Assembly (NCBI GenBank): GCA_023443745.1
Contig: JAEZTB010000064.1
Span: 186,001 to 250,000, forward strand
From: Bacillota bacterium
Lineage (GTDB): Bacteria; Bacillota; Clostridia; DSM-8532
DNA length: 64,000 nt
Direction of reading: 5' to 3'
Below the pieces are notes generated by a model that did no database searches, was not told the DNA's origin, and worked only from the letters and a program-made list of their open reading frames with translations. The translations under genes were made by a program, and so were the position numbers. Below are positions 17,083 to 26,897 of this stretch, piece by piece (positions within the stretch are counted from its first letter, which is position 1; every line of letters begins with the position of its first letter).

Positions 17083-18081
17083 ATGTCAATAAAGCTAATT
17101 GATATTGCAAGATTGGCGGGAGTTTCAAAGGCTACTGCATCACGTGCCCTCCGTGGCTCTCCTCTTGTAAAAGAAGATACCAGACGCCTTATCATGGAAA
17201 AAGCAAAAGAGCTTAAATACCAACCGAATGCCTTGGCTCAGGCCATGGCAACCAAAAAGTCAGGGATCATTGGATTTCTCATGTATAAAAAAGATCCGCC
17301 CTATGTGGCTCATACCTTTTTTGGGCCTATTCTTGACGGGGCCATTGAGCAGGCCACAAATCAAGGGCTCCATATTATACTTGCAGTGGCAAACGAGATG
17401 GACGACACCTTTGATGAGTACTTTATCAATGACAGCATAGACGGCGCGCTGCTCGTTTCCTTTTATCCTAATGAGGTGATAAAAGAATTTGAGCAAAGAG
17501 GCATTCCCCTCGTTATCATTAACGATTTCGTTGAGTCTAAAAACAATGCTTTTATTATAGATGACAACTATGGCGGTGCTTGTGCCATTATGAAGCACCT
17601 TATAGAGGATAGAGGCCATAAAAAGATTGCGCATATTACAGAACATCTCACCCATCCAAGCTATCGCACCAGATATCAAGCTTATTTGGATGTCCACGCT
17701 ATGTGTCATCTTCCTGTTTTTGATGGGTTTGTTTCAGTTAATGATACTTCTTTTCGAAGCGGAACTAATGCAATGAACCAGCTTCTTTCCCGCAAGGAAA
17801 TACCGACTGCTGTTTTTGCCACAACCGACAGCCTAGCCTTAGGAGCTATGCATGCAATAAAAAATGCAGGTCTTCGAGTCCCTGAAGATATAGCTGTTGC
17901 AGGATATGATGATATAGAAGCCGCTTCCATGAGCGATCCAGCCTTAACAACAATATGGGTAGACAGGGATCGCATTGGAAGGGAAGCTGTTGCTGCGTTG
18001 GCAGAACAGATTGCCGATCCTGAGAAACCCAGTCGAGTTATTACAATTCATAACAAGCTTGTTGTGCGTGATTCAACATAG
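17083..18081 (+). CDS. LacI family transcriptional regulator
   Basis: 332 residues. N-terminal LacI helix-turn-helix IDIARLAGVSKATASRAL (residues 6-23) with the hinge PNALAQAM, then a periplasmic-binding-protein-like effector domain ending in VAVAGYDDIEAASMSDP, typical of the family. It is divergent from the glycerophosphodiesterase/ABC operon, and the intervening DNA holds two LacI-type operators, so it probably represses that operon and itself. The effector is likely a product of the imported substrate (inference). Confidence 0.92.
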   Translation: MSIKLIDIARLAGVSKATASRALRGSPLVKEDTRRLIMEKAKELKYQPNALAQAMATKKSGIIGFLMYKKDPPYVAHTFFGPILDGAIEQATNQGLHIILAVANEMDDTFDEYFINDSIDGALLVSFYPNEVIKEFEQRGIPLVIINDFVESKNNAFIIDDNYGGACAIMKHLIEDRGHKKIAHITEHLTHPSYRTRYQAYLDVHAMCHLPVFDGFVSVNDTSFRSGTNAMNQLLSRKEIPTAVFATTDSLALGAMHAIKNAGLRVPEDIAVAGYDDIEAASMSDPALTTIWVDRDRIGREAVAALAEQIADPEKPSRVITIHNKLVVRDST

Positions 18082-18085
18082 GTAT

Positions 18086-20383
18086 TTACCTCAAAATGAT
18101 CATTACTACTTTGCCCCCATAGTTTATGGGCTTATCAAGATAGATGGTAACAGTAACGTTTTCTGTGCCTTTGGTCAGATCAGAGATCTCAAGTTTTTTC
18201 CAAGAGGAGTCACCGGTGACTTTATAGATGGATAAGTTTTTATGGTAGGTATAAACCTTACCATTAATTCTGATCCGTGAGGAATCAATAGCCTCTATCT
18301 CCTTTGCATAGGCTTCTGATGTAATCGCATTAACAATGGACTGCACCTGGTTGCCATTTAACCTGATCTTAGCCGGAGAATTGATATATACGCCGGTGTC
18401 TAAACCTGTGTAGGTCATGGTTTGGCCATTGACAAGAAGCGTGACGGTCTCATTCATAACAAACTCAGTACCAATCATGTTCCCCGTCGTCTTTTTCCCT
18501 GTTACAAGCCCATATGCCGTGTTTTCATCCAATGCATCGTCCAGCACCATCATATCAATATCCATAAAATCGCCGGATTTATGAATATATTTAACCTTGC
18601 CGTTTATGAGCGTTCCTGAGGGCAGATCACCAAATGAAATGACGGACGCCTCAATTTCCGCTGTGGCTGTATTCTTAATATTGAAGAGAACGGCTCCATT
18701 GGCTACATAGCTGTCGCCCAGCATCCGATCTTCCTTATTAACCCGGTAGCTTCCTGTAGCGTTTGTATCAATACTTCTTAAAGAAACAGTGTCATAATCA
18801 GTTCCTTTGGCGATTACTTCGTAGGTAGCCAGCTTACCCCTTAGCGCTGACATGGAGTTCTTTGCAAGGTAAGTGTCTTTACCTCCGTCTGCATGAAGCA
18901 GTGTAACGTAATAATAGGGGGTTCCAAAATCGGCCGACTTCACGGAATTTTTCGTATAAGCATTAAGAACAAACGCAAAGCTTTTCGTACCGGTTACGCT
19001 GTCTGCAATAATATCAACAACAGTTCCATCAGAGCCAAGTATAATCTTTGCGGTCTCCCCCACCTGGTTTACGCCGGAGGCATTTAGCTTTTCCTTTGGG
19101 AAGCTTTCATCCAGAGTAAAGGTCTTTCCATCCACCTCTATGGATACCGGAGACACCTTATTGGGTAGAATAGCTGTAATCTTACCTGAAACTGTATGGG
19201 TATAAACTATGACATAAGCATTCTTTCCCCAGATATCGGTAATCTCATACAGCACATCATTGACCTCAATCTGGGAAGCACTCACGTATTTCCCTTCCTT
19301 TTCTATGAGGACATCATTGTACTTGATTTCAAGAGGAACGCCAACCTTGGAGGCCGTCATCACCTCGGGCTTAGAAAATTGAGGATCGAATAAGGCCCCA
19401 TAAACGGCATCATTTTCATCATAGGCGATGATAATGGAGGAGTTGGCTTGAATAGATGCACTCACTTTGTCATAATCCGTTTCGCTCCCCTGATAATAAA
19501 TGGGAATGCCGGCAGGAACAGAGACTTTTTCACCCTCATTGGTGGTAATTTTACCGCCGCTCATTGAACGAACAGATAATTCCTCATATTTCAAAGCAGA
19601 CTGTGAAGCATATTGTATTTCTTTATTATTCAAACGCAACAAATACTTCTTTCCTGCTTCGGGAAGGGATATTCCCTTTTTTAAATAGAAGATGCCTTTA
19701 TCGGTTAATAGTTTTCTTTCATCACTATCGGGATTCAAAACGCTGTTTTCCAGAATAATAACGGTTTGATAATTGGAGACTGTCTCGACAAAAGTGCTGT
19801 TAGTGCCAAAGACTCTCGTCGTAAAAAGCCTGTCCAGCATGACAGCCATTTGACCTCTGGTGATTGTTCCAGTCGTTGTATACGTTATTCCATCCAGAAT
19901 TCCCAGATTGTCAATTTGCGTTAAATAGTTCTGCGGATAGCTCCCTGAAAGATTTGCATCATTATACTTGAGAAGCTTACCAAAAACAGTGGCGGCCAAG
20001 GCAAAGGTTACCTTGTCGGCAGGATGAAACTTGCCATCGGGTAAAGCGGTCATATAGCCCAGCTTAACAGCAACCTGTATGGAAGCATTGGACCACCTGT
20101 TACTTGGGACATCAGAAAATAGGGTGCTGTTTTTATAAATATCCAGTTTGTCCTGCTGGCCATTTACCTGCACAAGGACAGCTGCAAGCTCTTCCCGTGT
20201 TATGGCTCGATTAAGGTCCATTTTATCCGGGGCTGTTTTCGAAAAAATCCCCAAATCCATAAGCCTTTGCATGCTTTGTGCTTCAATACTGCTTGAGGTT
20301 TCTGCATAAAGCTTAACCACAGGCATAGCAAGGGCTGACAGCAATAAACTGAGGGAAAGAATAATAACAAGTATTCTCTTCAT
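18086..20383 (-). CDS. S-layer homology (SLH) domain surface protein
   Basis: 765 residues. A signal peptide (residues 1-27) is followed by SLH repeats: TREELAAVLVQ near residue 66, DVPSNRWSNASIQVAVKLGYM with DGKFHPADKVT, and TRGQMAVMLDRLF near residue 185. The remaining 560 residues are beta-rich, with repeated D-G-x-V and VDG/TG turns, and no catalytic motif I can identify. SLH domains hold proteins to pyruvylated wall polymers, so this is an exported wall protein. It lies 48 bases after the MacB-like permease, with AGGAGG before its ATG, and may be co-transcribed with the export system. Its 3' end lies 4 bases from the convergent LacI gene. Confidence 0.87.
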   Translation of the reverse strand: MKRILVIILSLSLLLSALAMPVVKLYAETSSSIEAQSMQRLMDLGIFSKTAPDKMDLNRAITREELAAVLVQVNGQQDKLDIYKNSTLFSDVPSNRWSNASIQVAVKLGYMTALPDGKFHPADKVTFALAATVFGKLLKYNDANLSGSYPQNYLTQIDNLGILDGITYTTTGTITRGQMAVMLDRLFTTRVFGTNSTFVETVSNYQTVIILENSVLNPDSDERKLLTDKGIFYLKKGISLPEAGKKYLLRLNNKEIQYASQSALKYEELSVRSMSGGKITTNEGEKVSVPAGIPIYYQGSETDYDKVSASIQANSSIIIAYDENDAVYGALFDPQFSKPEVMTASKVGVPLEIKYNDVLIEKEGKYVSASQIEVNDVLYEITDIWGKNAYVIVYTHTVSGKITAILPNKVSPVSIEVDGKTFTLDESFPKEKLNASGVNQVGETAKIILGSDGTVVDIIADSVTGTKSFAFVLNAYTKNSVKSADFGTPYYYVTLLHADGGKDTYLAKNSMSALRGKLATYEVIAKGTDYDTVSLRSIDTNATGSYRVNKEDRMLGDSYVANGAVLFNIKNTATAEIEASVISFGDLPSGTLINGKVKYIHKSGDFMDIDMMVLDDALDENTAYGLVTGKKTTGNMIGTEFVMNETVTLLVNGQTMTYTGLDTGVYINSPAKIRLNGNQVQSIVNAITSEAYAKEIEAIDSSRIRINGKVYTYHKNLSIYKVTGDSSWKKLEISDLTKGTENVTVTIYLDKPINYGGKVVMIILR

Positions 20384-20431
20384 AACAGGTTCCTCCTAAA
20401 GATGAATGTACAGGTTTAATTTTAACACTTT

Positions 20432-21610
20432 TCACTCGTGCCGGAGTGCTGCAATTGGATTTAAACTGGCCGCCTTGTTGGCAGGGAATAATCCGAAAAT
20501 GATTCCGATCAAAAGTGAAATACCAAAGGAGATCAGCATCCAGACCGGCGAATAAACGGCAGTCACAATATTCAGTTTACCAATTACCCATATGGCGCCC
20601 GATCCAAACAGAAGGCCCACAAATCCACCAATGCCGGTTACAATAAGCGCTTCTATAAGAAACTGAACGAGAATATTTCTCCTCTTTGCACCAATGGCTT
20701 TTCGGATGCCGATCTCCCGCGTTCTCTCCGTTACCGATACCAGCATAATATTCATAATACCGATTCCGCCTACAATCAGAGAAATAGCGGCAATACCGCC
20801 TAATACCGACATCATGATGCCTGTAATGGAGTCCAGGGATTCCAGCATCTGTTCCGCATTGGACACTCTGAACATATCCTCGCTTCCATAGACTTCAATT
20901 AAATAGGTCTTAATTTTCTCCATGGCCTCATCCACTTTTTCAGGTGATGATGCCAGGAATGTATAGCTTCTGATATTGGCATTCCTTAAAACCCGCTGCG
21001 CTGTCGCAATTGGAATAATAATCTGATCATCCTTTGTCCCTTGACTTCCGCCCTCCAGTTCCTGAAGCAGGCCTACCACCGTAAAAAGACGTCCCTGTAT
21101 TTTAAGCGTCTTGCCTATGGGGTCTTCCTGGCCAAAAAGCTCCTCTGCTACATAAGTACCAATAATAGCCACGGTTTGTCTGAAATCACTATCCAAATCA
21201 ACAAGATATCGGCCTCCCTGAACATTTTGCTTTCTGATGAGGGCATAGTCTTCAGTAACTCCATTGACCGTTGTGTCCACTGTATTACGCTCACCCTTGA
21301 CTGTCACCTGTGATGAAACGGTAGGAGACATGGCTGTTATGCTCTCACTATTTTCATCGGCAAAGGTCAAAAAGTCTTCCCAGGTAATATCCCGGTTGGT
21401 ATTAAAGCCCGTAATATTAACCTGTATGAGCTCGGTTCCGAGAGACGATATGCTTTCAGTTATTTGACGGGTACTGCCCTGGGCGAAGGCTACTGCCGTT
21501 ATGACGGAGGCTACGCCTATGATCACACCCAACATGGTCAGAAAGGAACGGACTTTATTATTTTTAATGCTTTTAATGGCCATTTTATAGGCTTGCCAGA
21601 TACCCATCAT
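20432..21610 (-). CDS. MacB/FtsX-type ABC transporter permease
   Basis: 392 residues. First membrane helix near residues 21-45 (RSFLTMLGVIIGVASVITAV), a large extracellular MacB core domain, and three further helices at the C-terminus, with the family motif ERTREIGIRKAIGA near residue 293. The start overlaps the ATPase stop by four bases (21607-21610). Together with the ATPase and adaptor it forms an export or mechanotransmission complex of the MacAB class, here in a single-membrane Gram-positive setting. Confidence 0.92.
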   Translation of the reverse strand: MMGIWQAYKMAIKSIKNNKVRSFLTMLGVIIGVASVITAVAFAQGSTRQITESISSLGTELIQVNITGFNTNRDITWEDFLTFADENSESITAMSPTVSSQVTVKGERNTVDTTVNGVTEDYALIRKQNVQGGRYLVDLDSDFRQTVAIIGTYVAEELFGQEDPIGKTLKIQGRLFTVVGLLQELEGGSQGTKDDQIIIPIATAQRVLRNANIRSYTFLASSPEKVDEAMEKIKTYLIEVYGSEDMFRVSNAEQMLESLDSITGIMMSVLGGIAAISLIVGGIGIMNIMLVSVTERTREIGIRKAIGAKRRNILVQFLIEALIVTGIGGFVGLLFGSGAIWVIGKLNIVTAVYSPVWMLISFGISLLIGIIFGLFPANKAASLNPIAALRHE

Positions 21611-22284
21611 CCCACCTCCCGGTCTTCCACAATTTGCCCGTCCAAGATGTGTAAGACTCTTTCAGCTTGACAGGCAATATGTTCATCATGGGTTATCAGC
21701 ACAATGGTATTTCCAGCCTTATGCAGGCCCTTAAACAGTTCAATAATCTCCTGGCCGGAGTGGGAATCCAAATTTCCTGTGGGTTCATCAGCCAGGATCA
21801 TGGGGGGGCTGGTAACCAGGGCTCTTGCAATGGCCACCCTTTGCTGCTGCCCCCCCGATAGCTCAGACGGAATATGGTTGAGCCTTGATCCCAAGCCTAC
21901 GCTCTCAAGAGCTTCCTTGGACATTTTAGAACGTTGTTTTCCATTTACCCCCGCATATATTAATGGAAGCTCAACATTTTCAAGAGCTGAGAGCTTGTTT
22001 ACCAAATTAAAGCCCTGAAAGATAAAACCGATCTTAGTATTTCTGATATGCGCCAATTGATTGTCATTCATATCACTCACTTCAACCCCGTCCAGCGTGT
22101 ATTTCCCCGAGGTGGGCACATCCAGACATCCTAACAGATTCATAAGGGTTGATTTACCTGAACCCGATGGTCCTACAATGGCCACAAAGGACTGCTTCGG
22201 AATGGAAAGAGTCACACCATCCAACGCCTTTACGGTATTATCACCCATCTGATAATACTTGGTGAGATTTTCTGTCTTAATCAT
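21607..22284 (-). CDS. MacB/LolD-type ABC transporter ATPase
   Basis: 225 residues: Walker A GPSGSGKST (about 38-46), Q-loop IFQGFNLV, signature LSGGQQQR, Walker B ILADEPTGNLD and H-switch ITHDEH. The start overlaps the adaptor stop by one base (TAATG) and the stop overlaps the permease start, so the three are translated together. Confidence 0.94.
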   Translation of the reverse strand: MIKTENLTKYYQMGDNTVKALDGVTLSIPKQSFVAIVGPSGSGKSTLMNLLGCLDVPTSGKYTLDGVEVSDMNDNQLAHIRNTKIGFIFQGFNLVNKLSALENVELPLIYAGVNGKQRSKMSKEALESVGLGSRLNHIPSELSGGQQQRVAIARALVTSPPMILADEPTGNLDSHSGQEIIELFKGLHKAGNTIVLITHDEHIACQAERVLHILDGQIVEDREVG

Positions 22285-24074
22285 TAATTCCCTCTCCTGT
22301 TGCCGGTATTGCCAGGAATTGATCCTCCGCCAAATCCTCCGGCGGGTCCCCCGCCCCCCATGGGCAATGTAAAGGTTGAGCTTCTGCTGTTTGAGGAATT
22401 GGACACCAAAGCGGGAAGGATAACGGTATCCCCTTCATCCAGACCTTCCGTAATCTCCATATAGGTTTCATTGTGCTGGCCAATATTTACCCTTACAGCA
22501 ACAGCACCGCTATAATAATTGGAAGCGGCGTTTTGTCTATTTTTCTGAGCTACAGTACCGGAACTGCCCTGAGCCTCAAATTTCTCTCGCATGGCCTTTC
22601 GCTCTTCATCAGTCATGTTGTCAATATCTATTCCACCCGTACCCCTCTGACCTCCGGGTGGATTATTGCCCATTTTGATCGCGCCCGAAGAAGCATTGCC
22701 CTTAACCCAAACCATATAACCATTTCCTTGCTTTTGCACGGCTTCTATGGGAACCAGTAAGGCATTTTCCTTACTGAAAATTTGTATAACCGCATCTACA
22801 TTCATTCCGCTTTTAAGCTTTTCGCTTCCGGGTATGATCACGGTAACAGGATAGCTGGTCACGCCATTATTGCTGGTGCCCTCTTGAGCCACAGCCGTAA
22901 CCTTGCCTTCTATGGGCGAAGTAGTTGAATCTTCAAGGGCATCGGCTGTAACGTAAGCCTTCTGCCCTGTCTGTATCTGTGAAATATCAAGCTCATCGAT
23001 ATTTACAGTGAATGTCATTTCATCGTGATTATTGATGACACCAACTTTCGTTCCGGCTTTTATACCGTCACCCTTTGACAAATCGGTGACTGATGTGATG
23101 ACGCCGTCAAAGGGCGCGCGGAGGGTAGTGTTCTCCAGCTTTTCTCTGGCCTGTTGAAGCTCATTGTTGGATTGCTCAAGAGCAAGCTGCTCTTCTTCAA
23201 GGGTGTAGACTAAATCCTCACCCGAGAGTGAAAGCAATAGATTGTTTTTCCCGATCTTTTGACCGTTATAGGCCAAAAGGTTGGAAACGGTACCCAAAGC
23301 ATCTGCTTTGACCGTTACCTGATTCTGTGCCTCAAGGATACCTTCTGTGCTGGTTGTACTTCCGCTGCCCGTATTTGCCTCTACCCATGCAGAGATTCCC
23401 GATTCCAAAGCCCCCGGATTTTCAACTGTAACAACGGCATGGAGATTCGATCCATCCTGGGCCAAGGATTCGATCTGTCCTGTCACTGTTGCCATAAAAT
23501 CAGGTATATGAAGCTGTACTGTATTGATGCCGCTAAACTGTGATGATGTGGCATTTTCAAAGGTCACTCTGGTTTGGAAGCTGTTTTCATCGACCACGGT
23601 CATAAGTACAGTACCCTTGTTAACCGTATCCCCTTCCTTGACTGAAAGGCCGGTTACTCTTCCCGAAATTGGAGCATTAATGCTTAAAGTACCATTTTGA
23701 ACATTCCGTTCGCCTATTTCCAGTTCCTTTTGTTTAACGGAATTCTCAAGCTTTTTCAATGCCAGTTGAGCATCGGTATCCTTTAGCTTTAAAAGAATAT
23801 CACCAGCCTTAACCACTTTTCCTTCTTCCAAAAAGCTTTCTTCAACCTCTCCCTCAACTTTAACGGTAATATCTTTTCTTAGGGTGGGACTGACTGTTCC
23901 GGAACCCGATAATGTCACATTAAGTGTCCCTCTGGTTGCCACAGCCGTTCTCTGTTCGGAAGCTGCGGTATTTGATTTAGCAGCATTCCCACCTATAAAA
24001 AAAACACCTGCAACTGCTAACGCCAAAATTAAAGCAATGATTATTAAATATTTTCTGTTCTTAAATAATTTCAT
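22284..24074 (-). CDS. RND/MacA-type membrane fusion (adaptor) protein
   Basis: About 596 residues from the ATG at 24074, which has GGAGGG nine bases upstream; the frame is open to 24290 but runs into the divergent promoter. One membrane helix at residues 7-27, then lipoyl/barrel-sandwich segments (residues about 55-110 and 195-260), a short alpha-hairpin (EEEQLALEQSNNELQQAREKL), and a beta-barrel domain with FTVNIDELDISQI. The last 120 residues are Gly/Pro/Asn-rich with an inserted acidic helix (MTDEERKAMREKF). It is longer than usual (MacA is about 370) because the beta-rich part is duplicated. Confidence 0.9.
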   Translation of the reverse strand: MKLFKNRKYLIIIALILALAVAGVFFIGGNAAKSNTAASEQRTAVATRGTLNVTLSGSGTVSPTLRKDITVKVEGEVEESFLEEGKVVKAGDILLKLKDTDAQLALKKLENSVKQKELEIGERNVQNGTLSINAPISGRVTGLSVKEGDTVNKGTVLMTVVDENSFQTRVTFENATSSQFSGINTVQLHIPDFMATVTGQIESLAQDGSNLHAVVTVENPGALESGISAWVEANTGSGSTTSTEGILEAQNQVTVKADALGTVSNLLAYNGQKIGKNNLLLSLSGEDLVYTLEEEQLALEQSNNELQQAREKLENTTLRAPFDGVITSVTDLSKGDGIKAGTKVGVINNHDEMTFTVNIDELDISQIQTGQKAYVTADALEDSTTSPIEGKVTAVAQEGTSNNGVTSYPVTVIIPGSEKLKSGMNVDAVIQIFSKENALLVPIEAVQKQGNGYMVWVKGNASSGAIKMGNNPPGGQRGTGGIDIDNMTDEERKAMREKFEAQGSSGTVAQKNRQNAASNYYSGAVAVRVNIGQHNETYMEITEGLDEGDTVILPALVSNSSNSRSSTFTLPMGGGGPAGGFGGGSIPGNTGNRRGN

Positions 24075-24169
24075 GTATAAGACCCTCCATGCCAATAAAA
24101 GTACATAAAAAAAGAACGGGTTCTTCACGTCCATTCTATATGAGAGAAAAGAAAAAAATCCCCGTAAAT

Positions 24170-24200
24170 TTGAGGCAAATTGTGGCAAAATTGACGCAAA
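24170..24200. promoter_or_regulatory. three helically phased direct repeats (likely response-regulator site)
   Basis: TTGAGGCAAA (24170), TTGTGGCAAA (24180) and TTGACGCAAA (24191) are direct repeats with a 10- and 11-base step, in the 200-base region between the divergent adaptor and response-regulator genes. OmpR-family regulators bind such tandem repeats one helical turn apart. Distance to a TATAGA-like -10 on the minus strand suits activation of the export operon. Confidence 0.75.
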
Positions 24201-24273
24201 CATCAGATGATGACCATGTTGTGCTATAATGAAACCACATAGTGCCTCTAGACAATCCGGAGGATCATAGCTT

Positions 24274-24969
24274 ATGAGCGCCAAACTCATTTACATAGCC
24301 GATGATGAAGTAAACATCTGCAATATCATGAAGTCATTTCTTGTTAAAGAGGGATACCAGGTACAAACCTATTATGATGGTCGCAATCTCTTGGAAGCCT
24401 TCAAAAAACAGCCCGCAGATCTTCTGATTTTGGATATCATGATGCCTGAACTCGATGGTTATTCCCTTTGTTCAGGGATTCGTGAATTCAGCCATGTTCC
24501 TATCATCATCGTGTCTGCCAAGGATTCTGAGACAGACCGTATTTTGGGCTTGAATCTTGGCGGGGATGATTATTTAACCAAGCCCTTTAGTCCTCTTGAG
24601 CTGGTAGCACGTGTACGAAGTATTTTCCGAAGAATTGATCTCGATAAGTCCTCAGAAAGTACTGTTAACTGTATCTGCGCAGGCGATTTAAGCCTTTATC
24701 CTGAAAAGAGAATCATTTTATGCCATGGTAAAGCCCTCAATTTCACAACTATGGAATTTAATCTTATGCAATACTTGATATCCAACAAAAATAGAGCAAT
24801 CAGCCGAGAGGAGCTTTTAAACCGGATATGGGGGTTTGAAGCAGAGACAGGAACAAGAGCGACTGATGACATGATCAAGCGCGTCAGGGGAAAGCTGGCT
24901 GAAGCTGGTTCCCGGCTCGTCATTGAAACCTTGTGGGGCTTTGGTTTCTGTCTGTCTGAAAAGGAATGA
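24274..24969 (+). CDS. OmpR-family response regulator
   Basis: 231 residues. Receiver domain 1-118 with acidic pair DD (10-11), phospho-acceptor Asp54 in LLILDIMMPEL and conserved Lys in TKPFS; winged-helix DNA-binding domain 130-229. GGAGG lies upstream of the ATG and a -10-like TATAAT is at 24225-24230, without a good -35. The stop overlaps the histidine-kinase frame (ATGA). It is divergent from the MacAB-like operon, and the repeats at 24170-24200 are the likely target. Confidence 0.93.
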   Translation: MSAKLIYIADDEVNICNIMKSFLVKEGYQVQTYYDGRNLLEAFKKQPADLLILDIMMPELDGYSLCSGIREFSHVPIIIVSAKDSETDRILGLNLGGDDYLTKPFSPLELVARVRSIFRRIDLDKSSESTVNCICAGDLSLYPEKRIILCHGKALNFTTMEFNLMQYLISNKNRAISREELLNRIWGFEAETGTRATDDMIKRVRGKLAEAGSRLVIETLWGFGFCLSEKE

Positions 24970-26414
24970 GCTTTTGCTTAAAAGCTGTGGGGTATAAAAT
25001 GAAGAAAACCATCAGAAAAAGAATATTTACGGTTAATCTATTAACCGTCACGCTCTTATTAGTCATTACAGCAGTGGCTTTTAATCTTGTGGCGCGATCA
25101 TACCTTGAAAAGGATACACTCAGGCAGCTTGGCAGTATTGCTTCAAGAACTGAGAAAGCGGTGCGCATTCGCCCGCCTCATCCATTTCGTATGGAACATG
25201 ATACGGAATCTGATCTCGTCGCATCCTTTATTAATCTCATGCTCGCTATGAGAGGGCCAAGCTCAACGATTCACCCCGATTACGTCCTTATTGACAAGGA
25301 TAATAATATCATTACTCCCTTTGAGAATTTAGATAATAAACCTACCGAGGCCGATATCAAAATCATTAAAAAGTTTCTTGCCTTAAGTGAAAAAAAGGAC
25401 ACCAGCAGCCTGACGCTTCATGAAAAAGGGGTTCAATATGCAGCGGTGATAAAGCCCATTCAGCAAGCCAATGGAACCAAGCTGGGAACCCTTGTCATTT
25501 ATTCAAGCCTGGATAAAGTCAATAAATTGCAGAGCACCATCAATTTATTTCTTCTTATTATACTTCTGGTTTCTGCAATCTCGGTTCTTTTACTTTCCAA
25601 CTATCTTTCAAGAAGAATATCCGAACCGCTCTCAACTCTCAACAACCACATTAGGAAGCTCTCGGAGCTTAATTTCAGCAATACTCTGTATGTTCCGGCG
25701 GACAATGAAATTCAGGAGTTGGTACAGAATATTAACACCATGGCTGTAAAGCTGGATACCCATAACAAAAGTCAGAAGCTCTTTTTGCAAAACGCTTCTC
25801 ACGAATTTCGAACACCCATTATGTCCATTCAGAGCCATGCGGAGGGTATTCTATATGGCGTGGTAGAATACCCTGAAGCTGCCCAAATTATATTAGATGA
25901 ATCAAAACGCCTGACCCATATGGTTGAAGAGCTCCTTTATCTCTCGAGGCTTGATGCCATTGAAGAGATTTACTCCCAAGATTTAATTGATATCAAAGGG
26001 CTTATAAAAACCACCTGCCATCGTATGGCTTCCCTTGCTGAAATCAACCACGTTTCACTTAATCTGGACTTTTGTGAGGAGACCTTATGGGTTTTGGGAG
26101 ACCACGATAAGCTGGAACGTTGTTTATCCAACATTATCAGCAATGACATCAGGTATGCCCAAAGTCAAGTGAACCTGCAGCTGTCCTGCTTCCAGCAGCA
26201 AGCTCATCTTACCATTTCCGATGATGGACCGGGCTTTGATGAAAATGAAGAGAATCAAATTTTCGGCCGATTTTATAAAGGTAAAAAAGGCAACACCGGC
26301 CTTGGTCTTGCCATTTCTAAAAGTATTATTGAAAAACATAAGGGAACCATCATGGCGCGAAGCACCTCAAGGGGAGCTGAATTCATTGTTGGGCTTCCGT
26401 TGATAGTGTCTTAA
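24966..26414 (+). CDS. sensor histidine kinase
   Basis: 482 residues. Two membrane helices (about 20-43 and 193-212) flank a 145-residue extracytoplasmic sensor domain; HAMP follows, then HisKA with His279 in NASHEFRTP, and HATPase with N, G1 (DDGPGF) and G2 (GLGLAIS) boxes. The ATGA overlap with the regulator favours 24966, but ATG 24999 has GGGG upstream and removes only 11 residues. Genes next door suggest that it senses cell-envelope stress or an antimicrobial peptide exported by the MacAB-like system (inference). The 3' end overlaps the convergent GNAT gene by 32 bases. Confidence 0.92.
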   Translation: MSFCLKAVGYKMKKTIRKRIFTVNLLTVTLLLVITAVAFNLVARSYLEKDTLRQLGSIASRTEKAVRIRPPHPFRMEHDTESDLVASFINLMLAMRGPSSTIHPDYVLIDKDNNIITPFENLDNKPTEADIKIIKKFLALSEKKDTSSLTLHEKGVQYAAVIKPIQQANGTKLGTLVIYSSLDKVNKLQSTINLFLLIILLVSAISVLLLSNYLSRRISEPLSTLNNHIRKLSELNFSNTLYVPADNEIQELVQNINTMAVKLDTHNKSQKLFLQNASHEFRTPIMSIQSHAEGILYGVVEYPEAAQIILDESKRLTHMVEELLYLSRLDAIEEIYSQDLIDIKGLIKTTCHRMASLAEINHVSLNLDFCEETLWVLGDHDKLERCLSNIISNDIRYAQSQVNLQLSCFQQQAHLTISDDGPGFDENEENQIFGRFYKGKKGNTGLGLAISKSIIEKHKGTIMARSTSRGAEFIVGLPLIVS

Positions 26415-26838
26415 ACATCTTTTTATGAGGAAGCTTGACTTCGATAAACTCCTCCCCAATGGTTTGGTAGCCAAGCTTTTCATAAAAGGCAACGGCAGTT
26501 TTGCGAGCATGAAGTATAATCCCTTTCGCTCCCTTTTGACGTGCATAATTCTCTGCATGAAGAACAAGCCTTTTGCCTATTCCCTTCCCCTGGAGCATCT
26601 CCTCCACGGCCACTTGCCTCATTTTAAAATCTCCATGGTCAAGCTTGGTGAGAATAAGTACTCCTAATAGCGTACCGTTTTGGAAAGCCCCCAGGTGAAT
26701 ATCCTCTTTCTCGTGATCCAGTTTTTCTTCATAAAGCGATAACCCTAAAGGCCTTCTTAGGATCTTGTCACGAAGGGCAACCTCCAAATGATACTCACAA
26801 GATTGATAGGGTATCTCCTTTATTAATAGATGTTCCAT
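26383..26838 (-). CDS. GNAT family N-acetyltransferase
   Basis: 151 residues. The acetyl-CoA loop MRQVAVEEMLQGKGIGKRL (about residues 73-91) is the classical Q/RxxGxG/A block, followed by the KGIILHARKTAVAFYEKLGY motif near the C-terminus. It resembles ElaA/YjcF-type GNATs. Acceptor unknown. The gene is convergent with, and overlaps, the histidine-kinase 3' end. Confidence 0.87.
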   Translation of the reverse strand: MEHLLIKEIPYQSCEYHLEVALRDKILRRPLGLSLYEEKLDHEKEDIHLGAFQNGTLLGVLILTKLDHGDFKMRQVAVEEMLQGKGIGKRLVLHAENYARQKGAKGIILHARKTAVAFYEKLGYQTIGEEFIEVKLPHKKMFKTLSTEAQQ

Positions 26839-26897
26839 ATAGTCCCCCTAATGATGACGGAATTATGATCACACACTTTATATCCTCACATATAAAA

